A model generated the notes under the pieces. The model worked only from the letters and a program-made list of their open reading frames with translations, had not been told where the DNA came from and made no database searches. 64,000 nucleotides of DNA. Source: Bacillota bacterium (lineage in GTDB: Bacteria > Bacillota > Clostridia > Acetivibrionales > DSM-1351). Location: assembly GCA_023460955.1 (NCBI GenBank), contig JAEWOH010000041.1, forward strand, positions 206,385-270,384, in the 5' to 3' direction. Positions within the stretch are counted from its first letter, which is position 1. Every line of letters begins with the position of its first letter. Both the position numbers and the translations under genes were made by a program. This document shows, piece after piece, positions 41,266 to 49,967 of the stretch.

Positions 41266-42849
41266 GTGTTCAAGGTTTTGCTGGTGGATGATGAGCCTAT
41301 GGCAATTGAAGCGTTAAAAATAGCCGCTGATTGGGAGGATTATGGCTTTGTTGTATGTGGGCAATGCTCAAACGGACAGGAGGCATTGGGGTTTATAGAA
41401 AAAGAAAAGCCTGATTTAGTTTTAACAGATGTTACAATGCCTATTATGGATGGGCTTGAGCTTATCAGGCAAGTTAAGGACCAACCTGAATTTAAGGACT
41501 TGATTTTTATAATTGTAAGCGGGTATGACGAATTTGAGTACGCGAAGCGTGCTATGAAATATGGAATAACTCACTATCTGCTCAAACCTGTTTTCAAAGA
41601 AGATTTTCTTGAGGTGCTTCTTCCGTTAATCCCAAAACTTGAAAGAGATAGGGAATACAAAAGGATTTTCTCTAATTATCCTGAAATTAATATAGGGTAC
41701 AAGTTTGATGAATTCCTTGCCGGAAGCCTAAGTGAAGCACTGCTGCTGAAGGATTTAAATATTGATGTAACGAAAAACAGTGTTTTATGGACTTATGTCT
41801 CACTGCTGCTTGATTTCAAACATTCAGAGAACAGCGGGGATGAGCAGACGGCAATATCACTTGAGATTAAATACTTTGAATGCTTGTTAAAATCAATACC
41901 GGATAGCTATACTAAGGGTTTTCATATCTATCCGATATACAATGCTCAAGGGTCTTATGGTTTGGTGCTATGCAGCAGCCGTGAAAATTCTCCGGAGGAA
42001 CTGCTCAAACACATAGTTCAGCAGCTGGCAACTATTTTCAATGACAAGTTTTATATTTCGACCGGCTCCACGGTGGATAAATTGGCCGATCTGAAAATAT
42101 CCAGAAGTGAGTCGGATGCGGCCCTGAATTTCCGATTTTTCAGTCCTGACCTAAAGCTCCTCCTGAATAGCGATATAAGGAATTTGTCTGTAAAGTACAG
42201 CTTGGATGAAATAAGTCCGGTGGAGGAATTGCTTGTGTCCTTTGAAAACATTGACAAGTCAAGTCTGCTTCATCAACTCCAAAAGCTTTTCCAGCTATTC
42301 AGAGCTACGTACACAGCACCTGAAATAATAGAACTTTACCTTACAAATGTAGTTTATAAAAGCTTTTCAGTTATTCAAACTATGGGAGGCTCAGTAGATA
42401 ATTTACCCCATATTCCAAACCTTGAGAGACTGGCAGATAATAGTACCTCCCTCAATGAACTCCAACAGATAATGGAGTTTTATGCCGAGGATTTCTGCGG
42501 TTATGCATTAAGCTTAAAAGACAGAAATAAGAAAAGCGACAGGGATCTGGTTGAAGAATATATACGTGAAAATTATAGGAGAAGCCTTACCATTAAGGAG
42601 ATTGCACAAAAGCTGTATCTTCATCCAACATATCTTGGCTGGAAGATTAACAAATGGTTCGGCTGCAGCTTTAACGAATATATACATAGTCTTAGAATGG
42701 AAGAGGCGGGACGTCTCCTTCGCAGTACCGACGTAAAATCCCATGAAATAGCAGAAAGCCTTGGTTATAGTAGTTATAACTATTTTCTGGAGCAGTTTGT
42801 AAAGTCTTATTCCATGAAACCAAGTGAGTATAAATTAAATAAGTTCTAA
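41266..42849 (+). CDS. Second YesN-type response regulator (REC + AraC HTH), 527 aa
   Basis: A paralogue of the first regulator: acidic pair Asp8-Asp9, phosphoacceptor Asp55 (LVLTDVTMP), conserved Lys in YLLKPVFKED. The C-terminal AraC HTHs are LTIKEIAQKLYLHPTYLGWKINKWFG and HEIAESLGYSSYNYFLEQF. It starts at GTG with AAGGAG 8 bases ahead. Having two REC-AraC regulators with one kinase in a single locus is less common than the usual pair; one may control the kinase cluster and the other the importer, which is inference. The 119-bp gap to the solute-binding-protein gene carries a nested inverted repeat. Confidence 0.92.
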   Translation: MFKVLLVDDEPMAIEALKIAADWEDYGFVVCGQCSNGQEALGFIEKEKPDLVLTDVTMPIMDGLELIRQVKDQPEFKDLIFIIVSGYDEFEYAKRAMKYGITHYLLKPVFKEDFLEVLLPLIPKLERDREYKRIFSNYPEINIGYKFDEFLAGSLSEALLLKDLNIDVTKNSVLWTYVSLLLDFKHSENSGDEQTAISLEIKYFECLLKSIPDSYTKGFHIYPIYNAQGSYGLVLCSSRENSPEELLKHIVQQLATIFNDKFYISTGSTVDKLADLKISRSESDAALNFRFFSPDLKLLLNSDIRNLSVKYSLDEISPVEELLVSFENIDKSSLLHQLQKLFQLFRATYTAPEIIELYLTNVVYKSFSVIQTMGGSVDNLPHIPNLERLADNSTSLNELQQIMEFYAEDFCGYALSLKDRNKKSDRDLVEEYIRENYRRSLTIKEIAQKLYLHPTYLGWKINKWFGCSFNEYIHSLRMEEAGRLLRSTDVKSHEIAESLGYSSYNYFLEQFVKSYSMKPSEYKLNKF

Positions 42850-42890
42850 ACTTTTTAGGTACTTAATCTGTATTTTGGCAAATTGAATAA

Positions 42891-42960
42891 CTCCTCACAA
42901 AAAAAGATAATTAGGTTACAGTAATACATCAACTTAAATAATACTGTAAAATGTGAGGAG
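42891..42960 (+). promoter_or_regulatory. Nested inverted repeats that can hide the ribosome site of the solute-binding-protein gene
   Basis: Outer arms CTCCTCACA (42891-42899) and TGTGAGGAG (42952-42960) are exact complements. Inner arms TTACAGTA (42916-42923) and TACTGTAA (42942-42949) are also exact. The right outer arm contains GAGGAG, the ribosome site of the gene starting at 42969. It may be an RNA structure, a binding site for one of the AraC regulators, or both. Confidence 0.65.
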
Positions 42961-42968
42961 GAGAACAA

Positions 42969-44684
42969 ATGTTAGGAAAAAAAAGAAGTTTTCTGGTTTT
43001 AGCTTTGACAGTAGTTATGTCTGTTGGCATGATGCTTTCAGGCTGCGGAGGGAACGATACTTCCCAAAACACTGCAACTTCAACCACTCAAACCAGTTCA
43101 ACGGGGACAGCTGCAGTATCTACCGATCCAGCACAGGACCCCATCGAGATCAGTTTTTTCATTTCTGACCCTGGCCAGGCACCAACGGCTGACAACAAGA
43201 TGTACAAATTAATAAAGGATAAACTTGGAGTAACCTGTAAATGGGAGTTCCTTGTAGGCGACAAGAGCCAAAAGATAGGCGTTATGATTGCCGGCGGTGA
43301 TTACCCCGATGTAACTTTTGTTGATTCCGACAGCGTTGGTGAGTTTTCCAGTGCCGGAGCTTTATTGCCACTTGAGGATTTGATAGCTAAAAATGCACCA
43401 AACCTTCAAAATCATTATGGCCCATATCTTAATAAGTTAAAGGACCCATCTGACGGACATTTCTATGTAATGGCCAACTTCAACAGAATATACGGTGATT
43501 TTAAAGCTAATATTTGGGAAGGTCCTGCTTTCTGGATTCAGAAGGATGTATTGAAAGAAGCAGGCTATCCAAAGGTTCGTACACTTGACCAATACTTCGA
43601 AATAATTGAAAAATATAAAGCAAATCATCCGGAGATAGATGGCCAGCCAACAATTGGTTTTGAAATTCTCTGCGAAGGCTGGAGAGATTTCTGTCTCAAA
43701 AATCCACCTGAACACCTGATAGGACATCCTAATGACGGTGACGTTGTAGTTAATCCTGAGACAAATGTTGCTGAATTCTTCAGAGATAAGGATTATGCAA
43801 AGCGTTACTATAAAAAGCTGAACGAAGTATATCATAAGGGACTTATTGATCCTGAAGCCTTTACTATGAGTTATGACCAGTATCAGGCGAAGATATCCAG
43901 CGGTAGAATTCTTGGTATGTTTGACCAGCACTGGGTTTTCAGCAATGCTGAAAGAACACTCATAACAGCAAATAAACTTGAGAGGACTTACGCTCCATGT
44001 GCAATAACCTATGATGAAAGCATAAAGGACTACTACTATGATCGTCCTGTGCTCAATGTAAATACTGGCTTCGGTATAACTAAAAATTGTAAGAATCCAG
44101 AAAGAGTAATTAAATTCTTTGATTCAATAATGACTGAAGAATGGCAGAAATTACTTGGCTGGGGAGTCAAAGATGAAGATTACCTGGTTGACGAAAACGG
44201 TCAATTCTATAGAAATCAGCAGCAACGCGATAATGGAAACGACAATACCTGGAGATTGGCTAACCAGGCTTATACACTCTGGTATTACGGACCTAAGATG
44301 GATGGTACCTTCTCTGATGGTAATGCAACCACACCTGGATACCAACCAAAGGAATTCTATGATTCACTGAAGGATTATGACAAGGAATTCTTTAAGGCGT
44401 ATGGCATACAGACTTATACTGAATTCTTCAGCCCTGCACCTGAAAATCGTGTTTCCTACCCTGCATGGCAGATTGACCTTATAGACGGTTCACCTGCAAA
44501 TATGGCAGATATAAAAATTGAGGAAGTTGGAACAAAACTCCTTCCTAAAGCAATATTGGCTAAACCTGACCAGTTCGACAAAGTTTGGGATGAATATGTT
44601 ACAGCACTTAATAAGTGTGACATAAAGTCAATGATGGATAGAATAAATGACCAGCTCAAATGGAGAACTGAAAACTGGAAATAA
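42969..44684 (+). CDS. Extracellular oligosaccharide-binding lipoprotein (ABC importer), 571 aa
   Basis: A lipoprotein signal peptide ends at the lipobox LSGC (Cys26), followed by a Thr/Ser/Gln-rich linker to about residue 55. The body is a family-1-type solute-binding protein of the LplA/LipO group of about 570 aa: DYPDVTFVDSDSVGEF, GRILGMFDQHWVFSNAE, and Trp/Tyr-rich ligand regions. It is tethered on the cell face, delivering oligosaccharide to the two permeases encoded next. AGGAGGAG precedes the ATG. The gene is flanked by stem-loops on both sides, as expected if its mRNA is kept at a higher level than that of the permeases. Confidence 0.92.
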   Translation: MLGKKRSFLVLALTVVMSVGMMLSGCGGNDTSQNTATSTTQTSSTGTAAVSTDPAQDPIEISFFISDPGQAPTADNKMYKLIKDKLGVTCKWEFLVGDKSQKIGVMIAGGDYPDVTFVDSDSVGEFSSAGALLPLEDLIAKNAPNLQNHYGPYLNKLKDPSDGHFYVMANFNRIYGDFKANIWEGPAFWIQKDVLKEAGYPKVRTLDQYFEIIEKYKANHPEIDGQPTIGFEILCEGWRDFCLKNPPEHLIGHPNDGDVVVNPETNVAEFFRDKDYAKRYYKKLNEVYHKGLIDPEAFTMSYDQYQAKISSGRILGMFDQHWVFSNAERTLITANKLERTYAPCAITYDESIKDYYYDRPVLNVNTGFGITKNCKNPERVIKFFDSIMTEEWQKLLGWGVKDEDYLVDENGQFYRNQQQRDNGNDNTWRLANQAYTLWYYGPKMDGTFSDGNATTPGYQPKEFYDSLKDYDKEFFKAYGIQTYTEFFSPAPENRVSYPAWQIDLIDGSPANMADIKIEEVGTKLLPKAILAKPDQFDKVWDEYVTALNKCDIKSMMDRINDQLKWRTENWK

Positions 44685-44701
44685 TTAAACTCTACTGTTT
44701 G

Positions 44702-44734
44702 TCCGCTGGAGCATTTAACAGATGCTCCAGCGGA
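44702..44734 (+). repeat. Perfect 13-bp stem-loop after the solute-binding-protein gene
   Basis: TCCGCTGGAGCAT (44702-44714) pairs exactly with ATGCTCCAGCGGA (44722-44734), loop TTAACAG. No T-run follows, so it is unlikely to terminate strongly. Such GC-rich hairpins after binding-protein genes often protect the upstream mRNA. Confidence 0.8.
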
Positions 44735-44796
44735 TATTCACAAAATAAAGTGCTATTTATTTACCGATAAACATTCTTTATCGACTGGAGGTCATT

Positions 44797-45768
44797 ATGG
44801 CTGATAATGATACAGCTTTTGCTGAAAAGAAAACAAATATAAAACTAAATACGGGTAGCAATTTGAACTGGAAGACCATTCGCAACCAAAAGCAATTGAT
44901 TTTCATGTCGGTTCCAATATTAATATATATAATCATTTTTTATTATGTTCCGGCATGGGGTTGGCTGATGTCTTTAATGAACTATAAACCCGCAAAATCC
45001 TTTTTCGATCAGCAATGGGTCGGATTGCACTGGTTTAAATATTTATTCTCTGATGACACATTTATACGTGATTTTAGAAACACTATTTGTATGAGCCTGA
45101 TAAATCTTGTACTCAGTTATGTCACGGCAATTGTTCTTGCGCTGCTGCTTAATGAAATAAAGAATATGTTTTTTAAAAGGGTAGTTCAGACAATATCCTA
45201 CCTTCCCCACTTTTTATCATGGGTAATAGTAACCGGAATAGTACAGTACTGCCTTTCACCGGATGGAGGAATAGTTAATGTACTACTTTTGAAATCTGGT
45301 TTAATAGATACATCAATACCTTGGCTCAGTGAAGGGAAATACTTCTGGGGAATAGTTGGTTTGACTAATGTCTGGAAAGAAGTAGGCTGGAATACTATTA
45401 TCTATCTGGCGGCTATATCTTCTATAGATCCTGCCTTGTATGAGGCGGCTGACATAGACGGAGCAGGCAGATTCAAAAAAATGTTGTATGTTACCCTACC
45501 CGGTATAAAATCTACATTTATAGTTTTGCTAATAATGTCAATAGGTCATGTAATGGAAGCGGGCTTCGAAATGCAGTATTTACTTGGTAACGGCCTGGTT
45601 TCAGACTGGTCTGAGACAATCGATATATATGTTCTTAAATATGGTATTCAGCAATTTAATTACTCTCTGGCCACAGCAGCAGGTATTTTCAGAAGCGTAG
45701 TCAGTATTGTAATGTTATTCTTAGCAAACTTTATTGCCAAGAGGCTTGGCGAAGAAAGGCTGGTATAG
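44797..45768 (+). CDS. ABC sugar permease, LplB-like, 323 aa
   Basis: An inner-membrane permease with about six transmembrane segments. The ATPase-coupling (EAA) loop is visible as YEAADIDGAGRFKKMLYVTLPGI. The N-terminal cytoplasmic ~30 residues are polar. The type (LplB/YtcP pair with an LplA-like binding protein) usually imports complex oligosaccharides. GGAGG precedes the ATG. It lies 112 bp after the binding-protein gene and 8 bp before the partner permease. No ATPase gene is present in the locus, so a shared MsmK-like ATPase encoded elsewhere is expected. Confidence 0.92.
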   Translation: MADNDTAFAEKKTNIKLNTGSNLNWKTIRNQKQLIFMSVPILIYIIIFYYVPAWGWLMSLMNYKPAKSFFDQQWVGLHWFKYLFSDDTFIRDFRNTICMSLINLVLSYVTAIVLALLLNEIKNMFFKRVVQTISYLPHFLSWVIVTGIVQYCLSPDGGIVNVLLLKSGLIDTSIPWLSEGKYFWGIVGLTNVWKEVGWNTIIYLAAISSIDPALYEAADIDGAGRFKKMLYVTLPGIKSTFIVLLIMSIGHVMEAGFEMQYLLGNGLVSDWSETIDIYVLKYGIQQFNYSLATAAGIFRSVVSIVMLFLANFIAKRLGEERLV

Positions 45769-45776
45769 GTGAAAGC

Positions 45777-46691
45777 ATGATGACTGGAAAAAGACAGATT
45801 AAAATGGGAGATACAATATTTAATACTTTTAATGTAATATTTATGGTGCTTCTGGTTTGTATCACACTATATCCTTTTATTAATACAATAGCAGTTTCTT
45901 TGAATAACGGTCTTGATACAATTAGAGGAGGCATTTATCTTATTCCGAGAAAGTTCAGTTTGCAGAATTACAAGGCTGTTTTCATTACAGGTACTATTTT
46001 CAATGCATTCTTTATGTCAGTGGCTAGAACAGTATTGTCTACAATATTAAATCTTTTCTTAACAACTATGCTGTCCTATACAATAAGCAGAAATGAATAT
46101 GTCTTTAAAAAACCTATTACCATAATATTTGTACTTACAATGTATTTTAATGCCGGTCTTATCCCTAACTATTTTCTGATTAAAGGTCTGGGATTAACTA
46201 ATAATTTTTTAGTGTATGTTATTCCGTCAATGGTGGCTGCGTTTAATATGATTGTTATAAGGACATATATTAAAACTATCCCTGAGAGTCTTATCGAGTC
46301 AGCTAGAATAGATGGAGCCAGTGAATTCAGAATTTTCATTCAGATGATTCTACCCTTGTGTAAGCCATGTCTTGCAACAATCGGATTGTTTGTTGCGGTA
46401 GGCTCATGGAATTCATGGTTTGACACATATTTATATTGTTCCTCAAGACAGGAATTAAGTACACTCCAGTATGAACTGATGAAACTGCTTTCATCAGCAA
46501 CAAATGCTAATTCAAACCCTGCAATGGCGGCAGGTGTAGGGGTCAGCGCACAAGCCAGCGAGAACCTTGTAACTCCAATATCAATACGTGCAGCTATAAC
46601 AATAGTTGCAGCTGCACCAATATTGTTTGTATATCCCTTCCTGCAGAAATACTTTATAGTAGGTCTTAATCTGGGAAGTGTTAAAGAGTAG
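45777..46691 (+). CDS. ABC sugar permease, YtcP-like, 304 aa
   Basis: The second permease of the importer, with six predicted transmembrane segments. The EAA coupling loop is ESARIDGASEFRIFIQMILPLCKPCLATIG. The C-terminus, FVYPFLQKYFIVGLNLGSVKE, is the normal end of this family. GGTGAAAG lies just before ATG-ATG. It follows the first permease after 8 bp, so the two are translated together. A terminator lies about 55 bp after the stop and separates it from the xylanase gene, which has its own leader. Confidence 0.92.
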   Translation: MMTGKRQIKMGDTIFNTFNVIFMVLLVCITLYPFINTIAVSLNNGLDTIRGGIYLIPRKFSLQNYKAVFITGTIFNAFFMSVARTVLSTILNLFLTTMLSYTISRNEYVFKKPITIIFVLTMYFNAGLIPNYFLIKGLGLTNNFLVYVIPSMVAAFNMIVIRTYIKTIPESLIESARIDGASEFRIFIQMILPLCKPCLATIGLFVAVGSWNSWFDTYLYCSSRQELSTLQYELMKLLSSATNANSNPAMAAGVGVSAQASENLVTPISIRAAITIVAAAPILFVYPFLQKYFIVGLNLGSVKE

Positions 46692-46745
46692 GTTGATAAA
46701 TCGGTAAAAGGCGCGAGCTTTTTCATAAGTTTTACTCCTTTAATT

Positions 46746-46783
46746 GGGAGTTCCATATTGTAAGCTATGGAACTTCCTTTTTT
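46746..46783 (+). terminator. Terminator of the importer operon
   Basis: GGGAGTTCCATA (46746-46757) pairs with TATGGAACTTCC (46766-46777) with one G-U, then six T. Confidence 0.9.
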
Positions 46784-46902
46784 ATGTAGAAATATTTTGA
46801 AATGTTAAAAAAGTGCATTATTTGTATAGAATAGTACATTGCGACTGAAAAATATTCTGATACAGTTATAACTAACAAATATATTTATAGGAGAGTTGTT
46901 AC

Positions 46903-48147
46903 ATGGGTATAAACAACACAGAAAATATGAATTTAAAACACAGAATGGGAACCAGAAGCATAAAGCTGGTAGGCGCTGATGGAAGTCCCGTTTCAAACCA
47001 GGAAGTTCAGATAAAGCAGACCAAGCATAAGTTCCTTTTCGGGTGTTCCGAGTTCAGCGCTATTCCTTACATGAATAATGAATTCGAGGGCGCTGATAAA
47101 GAGAAGGCAGATGAAAAGTTCAAGCTGTTCTTTGATATGTTCAATTCTGTAACACTGCCTTTCTATTGGGGACGTTTTGAACCTGTACAGGGTAAACCCG
47201 ACACAAAGAGAGTTAAGCAGGCAGCAGAATGGATGGTATCAAAGGGGCTGACTGTAAAGGGTCATCCTTTGTGCTGGCACACCGTGTGTGCAGACTGGCT
47301 TATGGACATGAGTAATGCAGATATCCTAAAAACTCAGTTGGACCGTATTCACAGAGACGTAACGGAATTTAAGGGCTTAATTAATATGTGGGATGTTATA
47401 AATGAAGTAGTAATTATGCCTATATTTGATAAATATGATAACGGTATAACACGTATATGTAAGGAAATGGGGAGATTTAAGCTGGTTCGTGAAGTGTTCC
47501 AGGCTGCAAAGGAAGCAAACCCCGGAGCAAAGCTTCTTATTAATGATTTTAATACCTCCGAGTCTTATGACATTTTAGTAGAAGGTTTATTGGAAGCAGG
47601 CATTCCTATAGATGTGATCGGTATTCAGTCTCACATGCACCAGGGTTATTGGGGTGTTGAAAAGACTCTCGAGGTTCTTGAGAGGTTCTCACGCTTCAAA
47701 TTACCAATACACTTTACCGAGAACACTATTCTTTCAGGTCATATCATGCCACCTGAAATTGAAGACCTCAATGACTACCAGATACCTGAATGGCCAACAA
47801 CTCCGGAAGGAGAAGAGCGTCAGGCAAGAGAAACCGTTACTCATTACAAGACTCTGTTCTCACACCCAAGTGTTGAGTCAATAACCTGGTGGGATTTTGC
47901 GGACGGTCTCTGGCTTGGAGCACCTTCGGGCTTAATTACAAGAGACAACAGAGTTAAGCAGGCTTACCACGATGTGTTAAACCTTATTAAGGGCGAATGG
48001 TGGACCAAGCAGTATGCTGCTGTTTCGGATAATAGCGGCTCGTTAAGTGTTGACGGTTTCCTGGGTGATTATGAGCTTGAATTCAAGGGCAATAAAGTAA
48101 GCTTTACGGTAGATAAAGTTAATGAGCCAATCACACTTAAGATATAG
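46903..48147 (+). CDS. GH10 endo-1,4-beta-xylanase family enzyme, cytoplasmic, 414 aa
   Basis: A TIM-barrel glycoside hydrolase. The acid/base is Glu168 (MWDVINE) and the nucleophile Glu273 (IHFTEN). Other GH10 residues are in FYWGRFEP, VKGHPLCWH, IGIQSHMHQGYW and ITWWDFADG. There is no signal peptide, cellulose-binding module or dockerin, so it is an intracellular enzyme that would trim imported xylo-oligosaccharides. The last ~45 residues are beta-rich (SLSVDGFLGDYELEFKG...) and look like a small extra domain. AGGAG precedes the ATG. It lies just downstream of the importer, which it probably serves. Confidence 0.92.
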   Translation: MGINNTENMNLKHRMGTRSIKLVGADGSPVSNQEVQIKQTKHKFLFGCSEFSAIPYMNNEFEGADKEKADEKFKLFFDMFNSVTLPFYWGRFEPVQGKPDTKRVKQAAEWMVSKGLTVKGHPLCWHTVCADWLMDMSNADILKTQLDRIHRDVTEFKGLINMWDVINEVVIMPIFDKYDNGITRICKEMGRFKLVREVFQAAKEANPGAKLLINDFNTSESYDILVEGLLEAGIPIDVIGIQSHMHQGYWGVEKTLEVLERFSRFKLPIHFTENTILSGHIMPPEIEDLNDYQIPEWPTTPEGEERQARETVTHYKTLFSHPSVESITWWDFADGLWLGAPSGLITRDNRVKQAYHDVLNLIKGEWWTKQYAAVSDNSGSLSVDGFLGDYELEFKGNKVSFTVDKVNEPITLKI

Positions 48148-48175
48148 TTAATAATATAAGTTATAAAAATCATTT

Positions 48176-48213
48176 CGGGACTAGTTTGAAGCTTAAGCTG
48201 CAAACTGGTCCCG
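48176..48213 (+). terminator. Terminator after the GH10 gene
   Basis: CGGGACTAGTTTG (48176-48188) pairs with CAAACTGGTCCCG (48201-48213) with one G-U; a short pyrimidine-rich tail (ATTTCTGTT) follows. Confidence 0.7.
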
Positions 48214-48246
48214 ATTTCTGTTCTCAAAAGGAATAGACAAGGACTG

Positions 48247-48302
48247 TTGACATTTTATATAAAAATGATAAAATAAGTATAAACTCAATGAGTACACACT
48301 CA
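48247..48302 (+). promoter_or_regulatory. TetR gene promoter with operator dyad
   Basis: TTGACA 48247-48252, 16-bp spacer, TAAAAT 48269-48274. Just downstream, TGAGT-ACAC-ACTCA (48289-48302) is a perfect 5-bp dyad inside a direct repeat of ACTCAATGA (48283 and 48298), a typical place for TetR autorepression. Confidence 0.7.
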
Positions 48303-48322
48303 ATGAAATGAGGCTTATAAAA

Positions 48323-48985
48323 ATGGTTCATAACCTTGATATAGATAAAAAACAAGACAATATGCTACCTGAGAACAAAACAAAAACTGAAAAGCAAAAT
48401 CAGCGACAGAAGCAGAAAACCCTTACAAGACAATTGCTTATAGAAACTGCCATGAGACTTTTTTCGGAGAATGGATTTTCAAAAACAACTACTTATGCAA
48501 TTTCGAAGGAGGCAGGCGTTTCTCACGGTACAGTATTTGCTCACTTTAAGACACAGGAGGAGTTGTTGACTGTAATAATTGAGGACTTCGGAAACAGAGT
48601 GAACTCCCGACTGCACGAACTGGCAGGTAAGGGAGATAGTCTGAGAGATGTGCTGGAGGCTCATATAGAGGGTTTGCAGGAGTTTGAAGACTTCTATATA
48701 AGGCTTGTTTCCGAAAACAGGCATTTGCCGCAGGAAGCACGGAATGTATTCTTGTTGATTCAATCAACAATATCCTTTCACCTGAGTCAGGCAATGGATA
48801 AGGAAGTAGCCGAAGGCAGAATAAAAAACCTTCCGGTACACCTGGTATTTAACAGCTGGGTTGGCTTACTGCATCATTATATAACAAATAATGATCTCTT
48901 TTGTCCGGAAGGCTCGGTGCTGAAGAGACATGGCAAGGAAATCCTGGAATATTATTTATCAGTATTATCTGATAACAAGCTTTAA
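48323..48985 (+). CDS. TetR-family transcriptional regulator, 220 aa
   Basis: After a polar, Lys/Gln-rich N-terminal ~35 residues comes the TetR HTH: RQLLIETAMRLFSENGFSKTTTYAISKEAGVSHGTVFAHFKTQEEL. The C-terminal ~140 residues form the helical ligand and dimerisation domain. The frame opens at ATG 48308, but GAGG lies 9 bases before ATG 48323, so the later start is preferred. The promoter carries a dyad that may be its own operator. It is followed by a carboxymuconolactone-decarboxylase-like gene and a zinc-ribbon gene, probable targets. Confidence 0.88.
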   Translation: MVHNLDIDKKQDNMLPENKTKTEKQNQRQKQKTLTRQLLIETAMRLFSENGFSKTTTYAISKEAGVSHGTVFAHFKTQEELLTVIIEDFGNRVNSRLHELAGKGDSLRDVLEAHIEGLQEFEDFYIRLVSENRHLPQEARNVFLLIQSTISFHLSQAMDKEVAEGRIKNLPVHLVFNSWVGLLHHYITNNDLFCPEGSVLKRHGKEILEYYLSVLSDNKL

Positions 48986-49057
48986 CCTGGGTCAATAAAA
49001 TTATTAGCGTGGTACCGGTCCAAAATTGATTTAGCCGGTTCCGGAAGGAGGATTGAC

Positions 49058-49393
49058 ATGGAAAATAATGCAGGAGTGAATGTGGGCTTCAACAACCCGA
49101 TGGAAGTATTTAAAAAGGAAGCACCGGAGGTTGCAGAGGCATTTGACGGCCTTATAACACAGCTTTCTTCTACAAAGGGCTTGGATGTAAAAACCAAACA
49201 GCTGATTTACATTGCAATGAAAGCCTCACAGGGAGATGCGGCGGCAGTAATTGCCCATACTTCTATGGCAAAGCAGGCAGGTGCCACAAGAGAAGAATTG
49301 AAGGATGCTGTTTTGATGACTCTGACGGTCTCTGGAATAAAAGGTGTTGTAACCTGCCTGCCAGCGGCTTTGAATGCTTACGACAACATCTGA
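49058..49393 (+). CDS. Carboxymuconolactone decarboxylase/AhpD-like protein, 111 aa
   Basis: An all-helical CMD-family protein: MEVFKKEAPEVAEAFDGLITQ, LDVKTKQLIYIAMKASQGDAAAVIAHTSMAKQAGATREEL and VLMTLTVSGIKGVV. The fold helix that in AhpD-type disulfide reductases holds C-x-x-C reads S-Q-G-D here, and the only cysteine is near the C-terminus, so thiol peroxidase activity is unlikely. GGAAGGAGG precedes the ATG. It lies 72 bp after the TetR gene. A hairpin made from GGTACCGG and CCGGTTCC lies just before the ribosome site. The function is unknown. Confidence 0.8.
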   Translation: MENNAGVNVGFNNPMEVFKKEAPEVAEAFDGLITQLSSTKGLDVKTKQLIYIAMKASQGDAAAVIAHTSMAKQAGATREELKDAVLMTLTVSGIKGVVTCLPAALNAYDNI

Positions 49394-49468
49394 AGTTGTT
49401 GTTTATAAGGTCTCCGGGGAGGGGACAGTGAAAGATAAATTATTAAAGTAAAATGGAAGGTATTATTT

Positions 49469-49711
49469 ATGAAAATATGTATAGCTTGCGGTATGCCCAT
49501 GAAAGAGATAGCTGACTTTGCAATGGGAGATGAACAAAAGGACTATTGCAGATTTTGTGCCCGTGAGGACGGAACGATGCAGTCTTATGATGAAAAGCTC
49601 GAAGGGATGACACATTTTATAGTCAGAACACAGGGGCTGGACAAGACTGTAGCCTTTAACACAGCTAAAACAATTATGTCAAAACTCCCTGCCTGGTCAG
49701 AAAACAGATAA
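49469..49711 (+). CDS. Small zinc-ribbon protein, 80 aa
   Basis: MKICIACGMPMKE and DYCRFCAREDG give two C-x-x-C knuckles that would hold one zinc, as in the putative zinc-ribbon (zf-ribbon_2-like) family. The rest is a short helical tail (LDKTVAFNTAKTIMSKLPAW). GGAAGG precedes the ATG. It lies 75 bp after the CMD-like gene and may share its transcript. The role is unknown; binding to nucleic acid or a partner protein is possible. About 255 bp of A/T-rich DNA with no clear element follows before the alarmone synthetase. Confidence 0.75.
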   Translation: MKICIACGMPMKEIADFAMGDEQKDYCRFCAREDGTMQSYDEKLEGMTHFIVRTQGLDKTVAFNTAKTIMSKLPAWSENR

Positions 49712-49967
49712 ACGCCGGATGATTGAATATAATTCACAAATAATTGTCGAATTTATATACTGTTAATAACAATGTTAAAATAAAATTAATAATTATTTCA
49801 TACTTAATTAAAAATGTTTCGTTATAATATATTAAACAGGATATTTTTAATCCATTAAATACCTTGTCTGAAAAAACGATACACATAAAGTATGAAAAGA
49901 AATGGTAAATTTATCGCTCATATGATTATGGCGGGAAATTAAATGCCAAAAGGGAGACCAGGATATA

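Noticed and set aside
49005..49045. T-box-like string GTGGTACCGG before the CMD-like gene
   Set aside because: It lacks the full T-box core and the ~150-nt upstream specifier structure, which would fall inside the TetR coding region. More simply, the string forms a short hairpin with CCGGTTCC.
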